From Flammeovirgaceae bacterium UBA1842 (GTDB lineage Bacteria > Bacteroidota > Bacteroidia > Cytophagales > Cyclobacteriaceae), in assembly GCA_002338655.1 (NCBI GenBank), contig DDIU01000021.1, forward strand, positions 57,398 to 121,397: a stretch of 64,000 nt of DNA. Reading direction: 5' to 3'. Below are positions 36,251 through 45,876 of the stretch, piece by piece; position 1 is the first letter of the stretch; each line of letters starts with the position of its first letter. Made by a program: the position numbers and the translations under genes. The notes beneath the pieces were generated by a model. It was not told the origin of the DNA. It made no database searches and was given only the letters and a program-made list of their open reading frames with translations.

Positions 36251-37391
36251 TAATATCAATTGTTTTCAATCCTTTCAGCAGGCGTTCAACTACACTATTC
36301 TGGTCAAATTCGGCTTCTGCCATTATTCTGCCGTTATTACCAAGTACAATTCTTAATTCATCATCATTTACTAGTCTCATTATTAAGGAAGTCAACTGAT
36401 CAATATCTCCCAATTTAAATAAATGTCCATTATAGCCATCGACTACCACTTCTCTACATCCACTAATATCTGTTGCTATTAATGCCTTACCAGAGGCAGC
36501 ACCTTCCATTAAAGCTCTTGGAAAACCTTCCCTGTGAGATGGGAGTACCATTATATCCATAATTGCATACAACTCTTCCATGTCATCCCGGGAGCTAAGA
36601 ATAGTGAAGTTTGCTTTTAATTCAAATGGAATTAGGTGGTCAAAACATACAGGATCTCTTTCATTGCCAATTTGATTACCTACACATAAAAAATGGGTGT
36701 CTTTATTTAATTTATTAACCTTAATGGCTGCATCAATAAATTCATAATAACCTTTCTCATAAACAAAGCGACCAACTATGCCAATCACCTTAGATTTCAT
36801 TGAAATGTCTAGCTCCATTCTTTTATTTGTCTTAAAAGAACTATTAAATCTTGAGGGATTAAAAACTTCAGTATTGATACCATTCCCTAAATAAAATACT
36901 TTTGATGGACTATAGATATTATGTGCCAATAAATAATCTATATCCTCCCTACTTTGTGAAAATATGAGGTCTGATATTTTACCAGATACATTAGCCATGA
37001 CCATAAGAATCTTCTTTTTTAAACCACCCATATTTGAACGAAAAATTACACCATGATTTGTGTATACAATTTTGGGTACTCTTGAGATAAAGGCCGCTAA
37101 TTGACCGAAAAACTCCAATTTAGCTGTATGGGCATGAACCAGATAAAATTTTTCCTTTCTCATTATTCTTATTAGGCTCAGCAATAATTTTAAGTCGGCT
37201 AAAGGTGATATATCCCTACATATGTTTACATGGTGTGGGGTTATCCCTTGCGCTTTAATATTTTCCAATTGATCTCCAAATGGAAATATGGCATGCACCT
37301 CAAATCCTCTGTTTTGTAACGCTTTTAATTGGGGCATCAGAAAAACTGTCACACCCCTATCATAATTCACTAAATGAGCAATTTTTTTCAT
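36243..37391 (-). CDS. GT4 glycosyltransferase
   Basis: The 382-residue GT-B enzyme has an N-terminal half with HAHTAKLEFFGQLAAF and a C-terminal donor domain with GIVGRFVYEKGYYEFIDA and LPSHREGFPRALMEGAASG, the EX7E-type motif of GT4. It would transfer a sugar from a nucleotide donor during repeat-unit assembly. ATGA overlap with the upstream GT4 gene. Confidence 0.88.
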   Translation of the reverse strand: MKKIAHLVNYDRGVTVFLMPQLKALQNRGFEVHAIFPFGDQLENIKAQGITPHHVNICRDISPLADLKLLLSLIRIMRKEKFYLVHAHTAKLEFFGQLAAFISRVPKIVYTNHGVIFRSNMGGLKKKILMVMANVSGKISDLIFSQSREDIDYLLAHNIYSPSKVFYLGNGINTEVFNPSRFNSSFKTNKRMELDISMKSKVIGIVGRFVYEKGYYEFIDAAIKVNKLNKDTHFLCVGNQIGNERDPVCFDHLIPFELKANFTILSSRDDMEELYAIMDIMVLPSHREGFPRALMEGAASGKALIATDISGCREVVVDGYNGHLFKLGDIDQLTSLIMRLVNDDELRIVLGNNGRIMAEAEFDQNSVVERLLKGLKTIDINV

Positions 37392-38578
37392 TTAAGTGTC
37401 TTAAGTTTTTGTGCGGCAATAGCAGTCAATTTTTTCGCTCCGAACACTTCTCTCGCCCTAATTCCAGCAGCTTTCTGCATTTTATCTCGTAACTCAAAAG
37501 GCATATCAATCGCCTTAATGATAGTTTCGGCTAAATGTCTCTTATTACTGGGGTTGACTAAAAATCCACTTTCACCATCAACAATTTGTTCTGGGCTACC
37601 GGCTACTATTGTAGCCACTACAACTTTATTTAGAAACATTGCTTCCAAAACTGTTCTAGGCAGCCCTTCACCTGTTTGAATTTTTAATGACTTTCCATTT
37701 AGAACTAAAGTTTCAGAATTTACAGTTGGAAGAACTACGATATCTGCCATATTATAGTATTCCAATGGATTATCCTTCCATCCAAGGAATTCCATATTGT
37801 TTAATTTCGACCCTGAAATTTTATTATTTAAAAATTCCAAGTATTCTTGATCAAATAGATCACCAACTGCCAAAAATTTTATTTTTTTATCATAATAATG
37901 ATTATTTACGATTATCGCTGCATCAATTAAATGATGATATCCTTTAAAAGGAGTAACTGCAGCAAAAGTACATATGGTTACATTATTTCCATCAAATGAC
38001 TTGTGTTTAGCATTAATTGTTGAGAACGAACTTGCATCTATCCCATTATAAATAACAAATAGCTTTTTAGCAGCATGTTTGCTCAATTGATTTTTTAGCT
38101 TGGCTGCGACCAACCAAATTGAAGTAGCTAAACCTTCACAAATTGATTTTAAACTCTTGCTTAAGCCATTTAACTCTCCACGAACATGCCAGATGATTTT
38201 CTTTCTGAATAAAAAGGGGATTGGAGAAGCCAGTAATAAGGATCTACTTGTATTACAGTGCAATATATTGACATTATTTGCCAACATTAATCGATATACT
38301 TTTAAACTGTAAGGCAAAATGTAGACGATAAAATCAAACATTTTACGCCATAAAGAGGTGTGCATTAAATGTTGTCCGAATTGAAGTAATCTATCTGGTG
38401 CGATAAGTACTTTGCTATTAATACCTGCATCCTCAAATGCTTGACTACACCTTCCTGCTGATGGGAAGATCACTGTAGGTTCAATTCCTTCAGCTGGTAA
38501 ACCAATCAAAAGTTGCTTTAAACTACGCTGTCCCCCATTATAACGGTCATATTCAGAAACAAAAAAAAATACCTTCAC
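37388..38578 (-). CDS. GT4 glycosyltransferase
   Basis: A 396-residue retaining GT-B glycosyltransferase with ISGSKLNNMEFLGWK, then PTVNSETLVLNGKSLK and EGLPRTVLEAMFLNKVVVAT in the donor domain. I place the start at GTG 38578 (VKVFFFVSEYDRYNGGQRSL), which overlaps the upstream ATP-grasp stop as GTGA, the same arrangement seen at other junctions here. The ATG nine codons further upstream would extend into the preceding gene. Confidence 0.83.
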   Translation of the reverse strand: MKVFFFVSEYDRYNGGQRSLKQLLIGLPAEGIEPTVIFPSAGRCSQAFEDAGINSKVLIAPDRLLQFGQHLMHTSLWRKMFDFIVYILPYSLKVYRLMLANNVNILHCNTSRSLLLASPIPFLFRKKIIWHVRGELNGLSKSLKSICEGLATSIWLVAAKLKNQLSKHAAKKLFVIYNGIDASSFSTINAKHKSFDGNNVTICTFAAVTPFKGYHHLIDAAIIVNNHYYDKKIKFLAVGDLFDQEYLEFLNNKISGSKLNNMEFLGWKDNPLEYYNMADIVVLPTVNSETLVLNGKSLKIQTGEGLPRTVLEAMFLNKVVVATIVAGSPEQIVDGESGFLVNPSNKRHLAETIIKAIDMPFELRDKMQKAAGIRAREVFGAKKLTAIAAQKLKTLK

Positions 38579-39513
38579 AATACATCCAATTTTACCTCTT
38601 CCCAATAACGTGCCATTACTACATTGAAATGATAATTAATAGGTTTCTCAACTTTCTCATTCATTGCTGTTTTAATGGAATCAGATACTATTGGAGCACC
38701 TGCCATAACCGAAAGCGCAACAGTACCAGCTATTCTAGGATTTATCTCTATGAAACCAATTTTACCAGTAAAGGTTACAATACATTGAAAACATGTAGGT
38801 CCTTTCAATTTCAATACATTACAGGCCGTTTTTACATAGCCTGTGATTTCACTATTTTCAATAGTTCGACCTTTTACAGAAATACCAGAATCTGTAGCCA
38901 TCCGCTCTCGTATCGATGAATAAAGATAGTTACCTTTAAAATCACTAAGCACATCTATTGTATACTCTGTTCCTTCTAGAAACTCTTGTGCTATGTACCC
39001 ACTTATATTGAAATTCTTCAATTCAGTTGGATCAATAATCTTCACGATCCCCTTGCTACCACGACCATATTTTGGTTTTAATAATAATGGAAATTTATCA
39101 ATATCCTGACTCACATCTAAATCCCAGGAATAAGGAACTGGAACCTCACATTCACGTAGAAAATTATATGTTTTCCACTTATCCACGCATATTTCAATTT
39201 GACCCAATTCCGACAAAAGTAATTTTGTGCCTATTTTTTCAAACTTTGAATGATTCCTCGCCATTAAAAGTAATTCCTCATCAAGATCCGGAAAAAAAAT
39301 ATCTACCTTTTCTTTTAAACAGATATCTAAAATTTCGTTTAAATAACTATCTGAACGAACAGTTGAAACAGAATAGGATTTATCTGCAAAGGGGAATCCA
39401 CAAGAGTATCTGTCGATATCAGCAGCAATTACCCTACAACCGATATTTTTCAATTCTTTAATAATGAACGGTGCTACTGGCGATCCAGCGGCAGTCCTTA
39501 ATACTGTTATCAT
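38575..39513 (-). CDS. ATP-grasp ligase, PylC/CarB-like
   Basis: The 312-residue ATP-grasp enzyme has an N-terminal preATP-grasp domain (ITVLRTAAGSPVAP), the ATP-binding LLKPKYGRGSKGIVKI, EFLEGTEYTIDVL and metal site GFIEINPRIAGT. Enzymes of this type join a carboxylate to an amine. In a polysaccharide locus it might attach an amino acid to a uronic acid or make an amide; the substrate is not readable. Overlaps the hexapeptide gene by 4 bases. Confidence 0.82.
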   Translation of the reverse strand: MITVLRTAAGSPVAPFIIKELKNIGCRVIAADIDRYSCGFPFADKSYSVSTVRSDSYLNEILDICLKEKVDIFFPDLDEELLLMARNHSKFEKIGTKLLLSELGQIEICVDKWKTYNFLRECEVPVPYSWDLDVSQDIDKFPLLLKPKYGRGSKGIVKIIDPTELKNFNISGYIAQEFLEGTEYTIDVLSDFKGNYLYSSIRERMATDSGISVKGRTIENSEITGYVKTACNVLKLKGPTCFQCIVTFTGKIGFIEINPRIAGTVALSVMAGAPIVSDSIKTAMNEKVEKPINYHFNVVMARYWEEVKLDVL

Positions 39514-40556
39514 TTCAATAATATTCTTGAATTATCATTTGGAACAAACCTGGCTCTATATGATTTCATAAATCGAATGAAATCAATTTCGATTTTTGAC
39601 CTGGTTTTATAATACACCTTTGTATTAAGGTCAAATATGGACACGTTATTTGGTGCATTTTTGATATAATCTAAATGACTTGTACAAATTATGACGGTTG
39701 AGGGTGAAAATTCAGTTGTTGGTTTGTCAATAATTACAATTCTGCCAATGTCTTTGATATCAATTTCATTATCAAAATGAGTTGTAATATTGTAATTTTT
39801 TTTTAACCATTCAGATATGAACTTTCTCATCAAATTCAGTTTATCACTAATTTTGATTTCCTTATAAGGAACAAGTTTATCAGTTAAATCTTTAGATGGA
39901 TTTCCACCTACAGTACTATTAGATTTAACATTGGAAGTAACATTCGTTCCATTTAGAATTAATGCTTTATTCTCAATATTTACTCCAGGAGAGATCATAT
40001 TAAACTGACCCAGTACCCAAACATCATCCGCAATATTTACTTCTTCTTCCTTATGAATATTACATCCTTCCAGTAATTCACCAAAATAACCATGTGTGTA
40101 AACACAGGAGTACATCCCCAAACCAAAGTTATTCCCAATGGTAAGTTTTTGTTGTGAGTTTAAAACACAGTTTTGACCAATCCAAGCATTATGACCTAAG
40201 AGCAGTGGTTCATTACCACTAAACATACAATGGTTATTAATTGTAGCATATTCGCCAATTAATAGTCTGGGTACAGTAAACTTGCAATCATGTCCAATGA
40301 ATGTGTTTTCACCTACAGAAAAATAGGCCCCCTCTCTAATAATTTTAACTCTTTCTTCAATTTTTACATTGAAGCCCAATTCAGCTTCGTAAGCCACAAT
40401 TTCTACGTCATCAAGAATTTGTACGTTATCACCAATAATCAAGTGGTCACATTTAATTTTAACCCTATTACCTATTTGCACATTAGCCCCTACCGTCAGA
40501 TTGTTGACTTGTATACTACCTCCTAATCCAATGCTTTCAATTTTACTGGTGTTCAT
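39510..40556 (-). CDS. Large hexapeptide-repeat acyltransferase-like protein
   Basis: The 348-residue protein has an N-terminal left-handed beta-helix (residues about 10-220) with hexapeptide repeats such as VQIGNRVKIKCDHLIIGDNVQI and a late VNIADDVWVLGQ, VGGNPSKDL. The last 120 residues are a separate, unrecognised domain with VIICTSHLD. The helix is longer than in simple acetyltransferases, so it could be a maltose-O-acetyltransferase-like enzyme or a scaffold. Start ATG 40556 chosen over a TTG one codon upstream. Overlaps the polymerase gene. Confidence 0.72.
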   Translation of the reverse strand: MNTSKIESIGLGGSIQVNNLTVGANVQIGNRVKIKCDHLIIGDNVQILDDVEIVAYEAELGFNVKIEERVKIIREGAYFSVGENTFIGHDCKFTVPRLLIGEYATINNHCMFSGNEPLLLGHNAWIGQNCVLNSQQKLTIGNNFGLGMYSCVYTHGYFGELLEGCNIHKEEEVNIADDVWVLGQFNMISPGVNIENKALILNGTNVTSNVKSNSTVGGNPSKDLTDKLVPYKEIKISDKLNLMRKFISEWLKKNYNITTHFDNEIDIKDIGRIVIIDKPTTEFSPSTVIICTSHLDYIKNAPNNVSIFDLNTKVYYKTRSKIEIDFIRFMKSYRARFVPNDNSRILLK

Positions 40557-42027
40557 CAATCAAGCTTTTATTTTTTCCTATTGACAGTGCTCCTATCCAC
40601 CAAAGTATAACCAAGGCAGGAATTATTGTTTGAAAATAAGCTACAATTTTTATGGAAGTTGGTGCTAACATAAACAAGGTTATAACATAAATTAATTGAT
40701 AACCCTTTTTTTTGTAATTATTGAGGTAATAATATTCGAGGGTTTTATGTATTCTGCCAAATATCAAAAAAATAGCAATGACACCAAATATGCCGAAATT
40801 CCAATAGGCTTCCCCAGTAGGACCAGGTGGGACTCCAGCCCCACTATTGCGACCAAAAATCAACTCGCCAACCATTGCGCCCGCTCCACGTGGTTTTGAT
40901 GGCCAAAAATACCGTGGGACAAAGAATAAAACCGCACCAATATAAGATTCTCCATATAAATAATCTACCTGATCCGGAACCATGGCCATAACGGGCAGAT
41001 AGCCATTTACTTCCCCTTTCCTTTTTTCAAATTCTTCCTGCGTTTGTGACAAAGCTTGTCCTATATCAAACTCATTGATGGTTTTATTCCATGCAACTTT
41101 GCCTTGATAAGTACTGTTTCTTATCAAACCCAAAGAAGATATAAGGATTGCGGCCAAAAAACCTAACACTCCAATCTGAAGTCCTGGAATTCTCTTGGAT
41201 TGAATCATATTAACAAGTAAAAACCAAATAGACATGTATACTCCGTCAGAACGAGAGCCCGTCAATAAAAATTGAATTGGAATTGAGGTGATAACCATGA
41301 ACCAGAAAATTGGAGAAGTGCGTGCACCTTTAAAATCAAAGGTAAACCAAATTAAGGCGGCTAGTGCAGCTACCTTAACAGCAACAAATACAGGGCCATC
41401 GCCAGCTAGTGCATTAAATCTACCACTAGACCATGAAAGTATATGGGCATTTATCCCTCCTCTAAATTGCACATAAATTATAAAAATAATAATGCTTAGA
41501 GTATAAATTAAGAACAATTTAGTCTTAAAATTTGACTTTGGTAGGGTATAAGTAAGCTTCATCATTCCAATACCTGAAAAAAAGAAAAAACCGAAATAAT
41601 AGCTTAATAGTGCTAGTATATTCATAAGCTGCCCTTTTATATGTATATATCTAATCTCAGTATCAGATATATCATTTAAAAGAACGTGAGATATTTGAAA
41701 TGAAGTTTCGTTCTGATTAATAAAGAATAAGTTAAACATCGCCACTGGATCTGAAGCTATGCTCTTAGCTAAACTGAACAATGCAGGAAATATTAATGGA
41801 TGCAACCACCCATAATTCTTTCGGTAAAAAAAAATTGGAATAAAAATTAGACTAAAATAGATGATATCTAGAAAATGAATAATTAAAGAAATATCATTTT
41901 GAAGAAATACTATTAGTAAGTTTTGAAGAAAAATAAAAATGAAGAAGTAAATTATAAAAACCAACCTAAACCCTAAAGAAATAGGAATAAAAGGATATTC
42001 ATTAATTAGCCCATTTTTGTTAAGCAT
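40543..42027 (-). CDS. Wzy-like O-antigen/EPS polymerase
   Basis: The 494-residue integral membrane protein has about 12 transmembrane segments spread over its length and a long loop (about residues 300-360) before FFVPRYFWPS, the pattern of Wzy polymerases. Such proteins join lipid-linked repeat units in the periplasm. The start is ATG 42027 (MLNKNGLINEYPF) rather than a TTG three codons earlier. Family sequences diverge, so the call rests on topology, the WPSKPRGAGAMVGELIFG segment and context. Confidence 0.75.
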   Translation of the reverse strand: MLNKNGLINEYPFIPISLGFRLVFIIYFFIFIFLQNLLIVFLQNDISLIIHFLDIIYFSLIFIPIFFYRKNYGWLHPLIFPALFSLAKSIASDPVAMFNLFFINQNETSFQISHVLLNDISDTEIRYIHIKGQLMNILALLSYYFGFFFFSGIGMMKLTYTLPKSNFKTKLFLIYTLSIIIFIIYVQFRGGINAHILSWSSGRFNALAGDGPVFVAVKVAALAALIWFTFDFKGARTSPIFWFMVITSIPIQFLLTGSRSDGVYMSIWFLLVNMIQSKRIPGLQIGVLGFLAAILISSLGLIRNSTYQGKVAWNKTINEFDIGQALSQTQEEFEKRKGEVNGYLPVMAMVPDQVDYLYGESYIGAVLFFVPRYFWPSKPRGAGAMVGELIFGRNSGAGVPPGPTGEAYWNFGIFGVIAIFLIFGRIHKTLEYYYLNNYKKKGYQLIYVITLFMLAPTSIKIVAYFQTIIPALVILWWIGALSIGKNKSLIDEHQ

Positions 42028-42061
42028 TTGATTCAATCTGACTTTTATTTAGTGCGCACAA

Positions 42062-42871
42062 TTAATACTTTTTGGCGTATAAGTAGATATTTGTATCCCT
42101 TGTTATCATTTTAATAATTTGCTTAATAAACCTCTTAATTCTTTTTTGATAGCTTATTGTTTTTTTTGTTTTTCGCATTGATTTTAGATGATCATATTTA
42201 ACAATTTTAAATTTAGAACTTTGCAAAAGGGTTCTCATACTTTGGTCAGAATAAAATTGAATATGTGCTGGAACTTGCAAAATAGACCGGGCCAATTTCG
42301 GCATTAACTTTACCAGTTTTAAAGTAATTGATTTATGCAGTGGGGTTTTGATAATAAGGATTCCTTCATGCTTTAGATATTTTCTTGCAAATGAAACTAA
42401 TTCAACAGGATTTTCAACATGTTCGATTACGTCCCACATAGTAACCATATCATATGATTCTTCTTCGTCCTTAAATTGATCAAATAATTGAGCATCATAG
42501 CCGGCATCATTACAATATTTTACAGCTTCTTTAGAGATATCTAGCCCCTTAGTTTCATAATTCATTTCTTTGCTCACCATCAAGAAATCTCCATTTCCAC
42601 ATCCAATATCAAGTATTTTACCACTTTTAGGAATTAATTTTACAAAATTATTTTCAATCTCAAGTCTTAACTTATTTTGAAAATAGATGTCATGAATAAA
42701 TCCTTTATAATCTGATTTATAGATATCTGCCAATGATATTTTTGTAAGTCCCTCACTTTCAACAAAAGCATGTGAACAATTCATGCATTTAAGAACTACC
42801 AATTTACCAAAATGAAATTGTTTTACAGTATTACTCTGCTGACATATTGTACACTTAGATTTCATTATCAT
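42062..42871 (-). CDS. SAM-dependent methyltransferase with N-terminal zinc ribbon
   Basis: The 269-residue protein begins with a four-cysteine ribbon (CTIC near residue 6 and CMNC near residue 30), followed by a class I methyltransferase fold (ILDIGCGNGDFLMV near residue 80, then DMVTMWDVIEHV). Ribbon plus methyltransferase proteins are common in surface sugar clusters and usually methylate sugars or lipids. The start overlaps the asnB end; ATG 42871 and ATG 42865 are both possible. Confidence 0.82.
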   Translation of the reverse strand: MIMKSKCTICQQSNTVKQFHFGKLVVLKCMNCSHAFVESEGLTKISLADIYKSDYKGFIHDIYFQNKLRLEIENNFVKLIPKSGKILDIGCGNGDFLMVSKEMNYETKGLDISKEAVKYCNDAGYDAQLFDQFKDEEESYDMVTMWDVIEHVENPVELVSFARKYLKHEGILIIKTPLHKSITLKLVKLMPKLARSILQVPAHIQFYSDQSMRTLLQSSKFKIVKYDHLKSMRKTKKTISYQKRIKRFIKQIIKMITRDTNIYLYAKKY

Positions 42872-44699
42872 ATTGCTCTTTCCAGATAAAAAATACTAAT
42901 ATCAACCATATTTGGTTAAATGACATAGAATTTACGCTTGGAAAATTTAAGAACGTATTTTCAACGTATTGCTTATTTAACATTTCAACATTTTTCCAAT
43001 TTTGATCTAAGATAAAGGTTCTTAATTGATTGAAGTTTTCATGTATAAATTTTTTTAAATCAAACGAAAACCCTTTTTTAGGTAATTTGATTATATCGGA
43101 AGGAAGGTATTCTGCAAGCAGAGTTCTTAATATATATTTGGTTGTTACACCATTGATTTTTAAATCATCTGGAGTGTTCAATCCAAATTGCAAGAGATCA
43201 ATGTCTAGGAATGGACTTCTAGCCTCTAACCCATGAGCCATTGTAGAAACATCAGTTTTAACAAGTAATGCGTTAGGTAAAATCGTTTCAAAATCGAGTA
43301 AAATACCTTTGTTTAGCCAAGAAATACCCTCCAATGAATTCCAATAATCTAATTCTGTCTTATCAATTTGAAGAATATCCGGTGAATTATTAAATAAGTT
43401 TTGCAATTGATTTCTAAACCCCTTCCTTCCCATAAGGTCAGAGACATAATACCCCTTATTTGATGAGTTAATTAGATTTATCCATTTAACCTTTTTATTC
43501 CATGGTTCCAATTGCCTGAAAATCAGCCTACCATGCTTGTAAACGAAAGTTTTACCCATTCGCTGAGCAACCTTCAAAGCAAGATGAGTATGATAACCCC
43601 CAAATCCCTCATCGCCACCATCTCCTGTGAGCGCTACTTTAATATGATTACTGGCCTTGCTCGCCATAATTGAAGTTGGAATTGCAGAGTGATCACCAAA
43701 AGGTTGTCCGAATTTGTTTACAATCCACTTAATCTCCTTAAACCCATGTTCTTGAGTTGATATGGTGGTGTGGTCCGTTCCTAGAATACTGGCAATTCTT
43801 TTAGCAGTACCAGACTCGTCCAATTGAGGATTACTGAACCCCATGCTATAAGTCTTAAGAGGATAGTTTAATTCTTTAGTACAAATGGCTGCAACAAGAC
43901 TGGAGTCTATTCCTCCACTTAAAAAGAGACCAATTGGTACATCGGCCAACAACCTTTTTTTTACAACTTCAATCAAAAGTTCTTTAAGACGAGAAAGTAA
44001 AACTTTCTTTTTCACTCTTTCCTGAATGGGCTGTCTTTGGAGTTGCCAAAATCTTTTTACATTTATTATTTTATTCGAATTGACTGAGTATGTCAATAAG
44101 TTACCAGGTTGAATTGCTTGAATCTCATTGTAAATAGTTTGAGGAGCAGCTATGTAAGACCGAACAAAAAAATCATGGACAGAAGATTGCCTTATAGTTG
44201 GTTTGGCGTCAAAAAAACAAAAAAGCGAATTAAATGTACTCGAGAAATGAAATCCGTTATCATTTTCACCAATATATAAGGGCTTTTTACCAACATGATC
44301 TCTTGCGAGAAATATTAGTCCCTTTTGTAAATCATAGATGGCAAAAGCAAACATCCCTCTTAATTTTTGGAGGGTCTTTTCTATTCCCCAGCTTTCATAT
44401 GCTGCTAATATGACCTCGGTATCAGAATTTGTGCAAAAAGGTTGATTTAATCTTGATCGGAGTTCTTTGTGATTATATATTTCACCATTAAAAACAATGA
44501 CAGTAGATTTATTAGCAGATAACATTGGTTGATTTGACCTATCGTGAAGATCTATTATACTCAGTCTTCTATGTCCTAGTTGAACAATGTCATTCTGATA
44601 ATATCCTTCAGCATCAGGGCCTCTGTAAGCTTGTTTTTCCAATGCCACTTTAAAACGACCCACCTCAATGCGACCAACACTTCCCAATATCCCACACAT
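42855..44699 (-). CDS. Asparagine synthetase-like amidotransferase (AsnB family)
   Basis: A 614-residue class II glutamine amidotransferase. Met is removed to expose Cys2 (MCGILGSVG). The glutaminase domain has RGPDAEGYY and FNGEIYNH; the synthetase domain has the ATP pyrophosphatase loop LFLSGGIDSSLVAA and GDGGDEGFGGY. In polysaccharide loci such enzymes often amidate uronic acids or other sugar acids (compare WbpS) rather than make asparagine. That role is inferred from location. Confidence 0.9.
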   Translation of the reverse strand: MCGILGSVGRIEVGRFKVALEKQAYRGPDAEGYYQNDIVQLGHRRLSIIDLHDRSNQPMLSANKSTVIVFNGEIYNHKELRSRLNQPFCTNSDTEVILAAYESWGIEKTLQKLRGMFAFAIYDLQKGLIFLARDHVGKKPLYIGENDNGFHFSSTFNSLFCFFDAKPTIRQSSVHDFFVRSYIAAPQTIYNEIQAIQPGNLLTYSVNSNKIINVKRFWQLQRQPIQERVKKKVLLSRLKELLIEVVKKRLLADVPIGLFLSGGIDSSLVAAICTKELNYPLKTYSMGFSNPQLDESGTAKRIASILGTDHTTISTQEHGFKEIKWIVNKFGQPFGDHSAIPTSIMASKASNHIKVALTGDGGDEGFGGYHTHLALKVAQRMGKTFVYKHGRLIFRQLEPWNKKVKWINLINSSNKGYYVSDLMGRKGFRNQLQNLFNNSPDILQIDKTELDYWNSLEGISWLNKGILLDFETILPNALLVKTDVSTMAHGLEARSPFLDIDLLQFGLNTPDDLKINGVTTKYILRTLLAEYLPSDIIKLPKKGFSFDLKKFIHENFNQLRTFILDQNWKNVEMLNKQYVENTFLNFPSVNSMSFNQIWLILVFFIWKEQYDNEI

Positions 44700-44703
44700 A
44701 TTT

Positions 44704-45789
44704 CTAAACTAACAACTTATTATATATTGATCCTATTTTTGCATCTGTAAAATCCAAAGATCTTTGATAACCTCCTTTCCCTATACTTTCCAATAGTAAT
44801 TTGTCTGTTTTCAGAGAATATATGCCATTTGCAAGGGCTTCAATATCACCTACAGGTACTAATTTACCACTGACGTTATTAGTTATTATTTCATTAGGTC
44901 CATGTGGGCAATTTGTTGATAAAACAGGAATCCCCACTGACATAGCTTCAACAATTACATTTCCAAATCCCTCCCATCGAGAAGACAAAACAAACAGATC
45001 GTGTTTTTTAAACTCTTCAATCGGATTCTCAAGGTAGCCAGTAAATTGAACATTGGTCAAATTAAGTTTTTTACATATGTTCTCAAGCTTATGTTTGTCT
45101 GGTCCTTCACCTATTATTGTCAAATGTAGGTTGAACTTATTATTTAACTTATAAATACTTTTTAGTAAAATATCAAAGCCTTTTTGCTCTGTTAATCTTC
45201 CACAAGCAACCAACTTAAAAGTTTCTTGATTATTTTTAGGATGTTCAAATTTTTCTACTTCTGTGACACCTATATTATAAACAATCAAACACTTAATTTT
45301 ACCCTTGCATATGAGTTCGACTTCATTTCCTACTGCTTTTGAGATGGCTACCACTTTCCATGCTTTAGGGTACAAATATCTCATCATTAACAAAATAATT
45401 TTGCCCCCAATACCATTATAATTTTGCAAAGGTGAAACTTGCACATTTACTACAGTCTTAACTTTAGCCAGTCTATCAAAAATGCTCAACAACAGAATAA
45501 TATTTGGGCCTTCCATAAAAGAGTGAACTGATTTTGGCTTAATTGAGATTATTAATTTTCTTAATTGAAATAAAGCGACAATGAGGGATAATGTTGAGGA
45601 GTTTATATTTTTTGTCAAATAAACTAACCTAATATTTGATTTTAATTTATATTCATATTTACCATAAGGCCGGGCTACCGCAATAATTATTTCATGCTCT
45701 TTAGATAAATAATTTGCAAGTCTCAGCATATGCATTTCCGCTCCACCGCCACCTAAACTTGACGCAAAAAAAATAAGCTTATTTCTCAT
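44704..45789 (-). CDS. GT4 glycosyltransferase
   Basis: The 361-residue GT-B enzyme has LGGGGAEMHMLRLANYL at the N-terminus and the donor domain VACGRLTEQKGFDILLKS plus LSSRWEGFGNVIVEAMSVG. Retaining GT4 fold; the donor is unknown. Adjacent to asnB (4-base gap). Confidence 0.88.
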   Translation of the reverse strand: MRNKLIFFASSLGGGGAEMHMLRLANYLSKEHEIIIAVARPYGKYEYKLKSNIRLVYLTKNINSSTLSLIVALFQLRKLIISIKPKSVHSFMEGPNIILLLSIFDRLAKVKTVVNVQVSPLQNYNGIGGKIILLMMRYLYPKAWKVVAISKAVGNEVELICKGKIKCLIVYNIGVTEVEKFEHPKNNQETFKLVACGRLTEQKGFDILLKSIYKLNNKFNLHLTIIGEGPDKHKLENICKKLNLTNVQFTGYLENPIEEFKKHDLFVLSSRWEGFGNVIVEAMSVGIPVLSTNCPHGPNEIITNNVSGKLVPVGDIEALANGIYSLKTDKLLLESIGKGGYQRSLDFTDAKIGSIYNKLLV

Positions 45790-45876
45790 ATTAGATAACT
45801 TTATGCTTCAAGCAGTAGATCAACAGAACATGGTAAGATTAAACTGCTCAATATAATATCAAACCATTCTACATTA

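Noticed and set aside
38578..38605. ATG upstream extension of the GT4 gene
   Set aside because: The nine extra codons overlap the ATP-grasp gene; a GTG at 38578 in a GTGA overlap is the better start.
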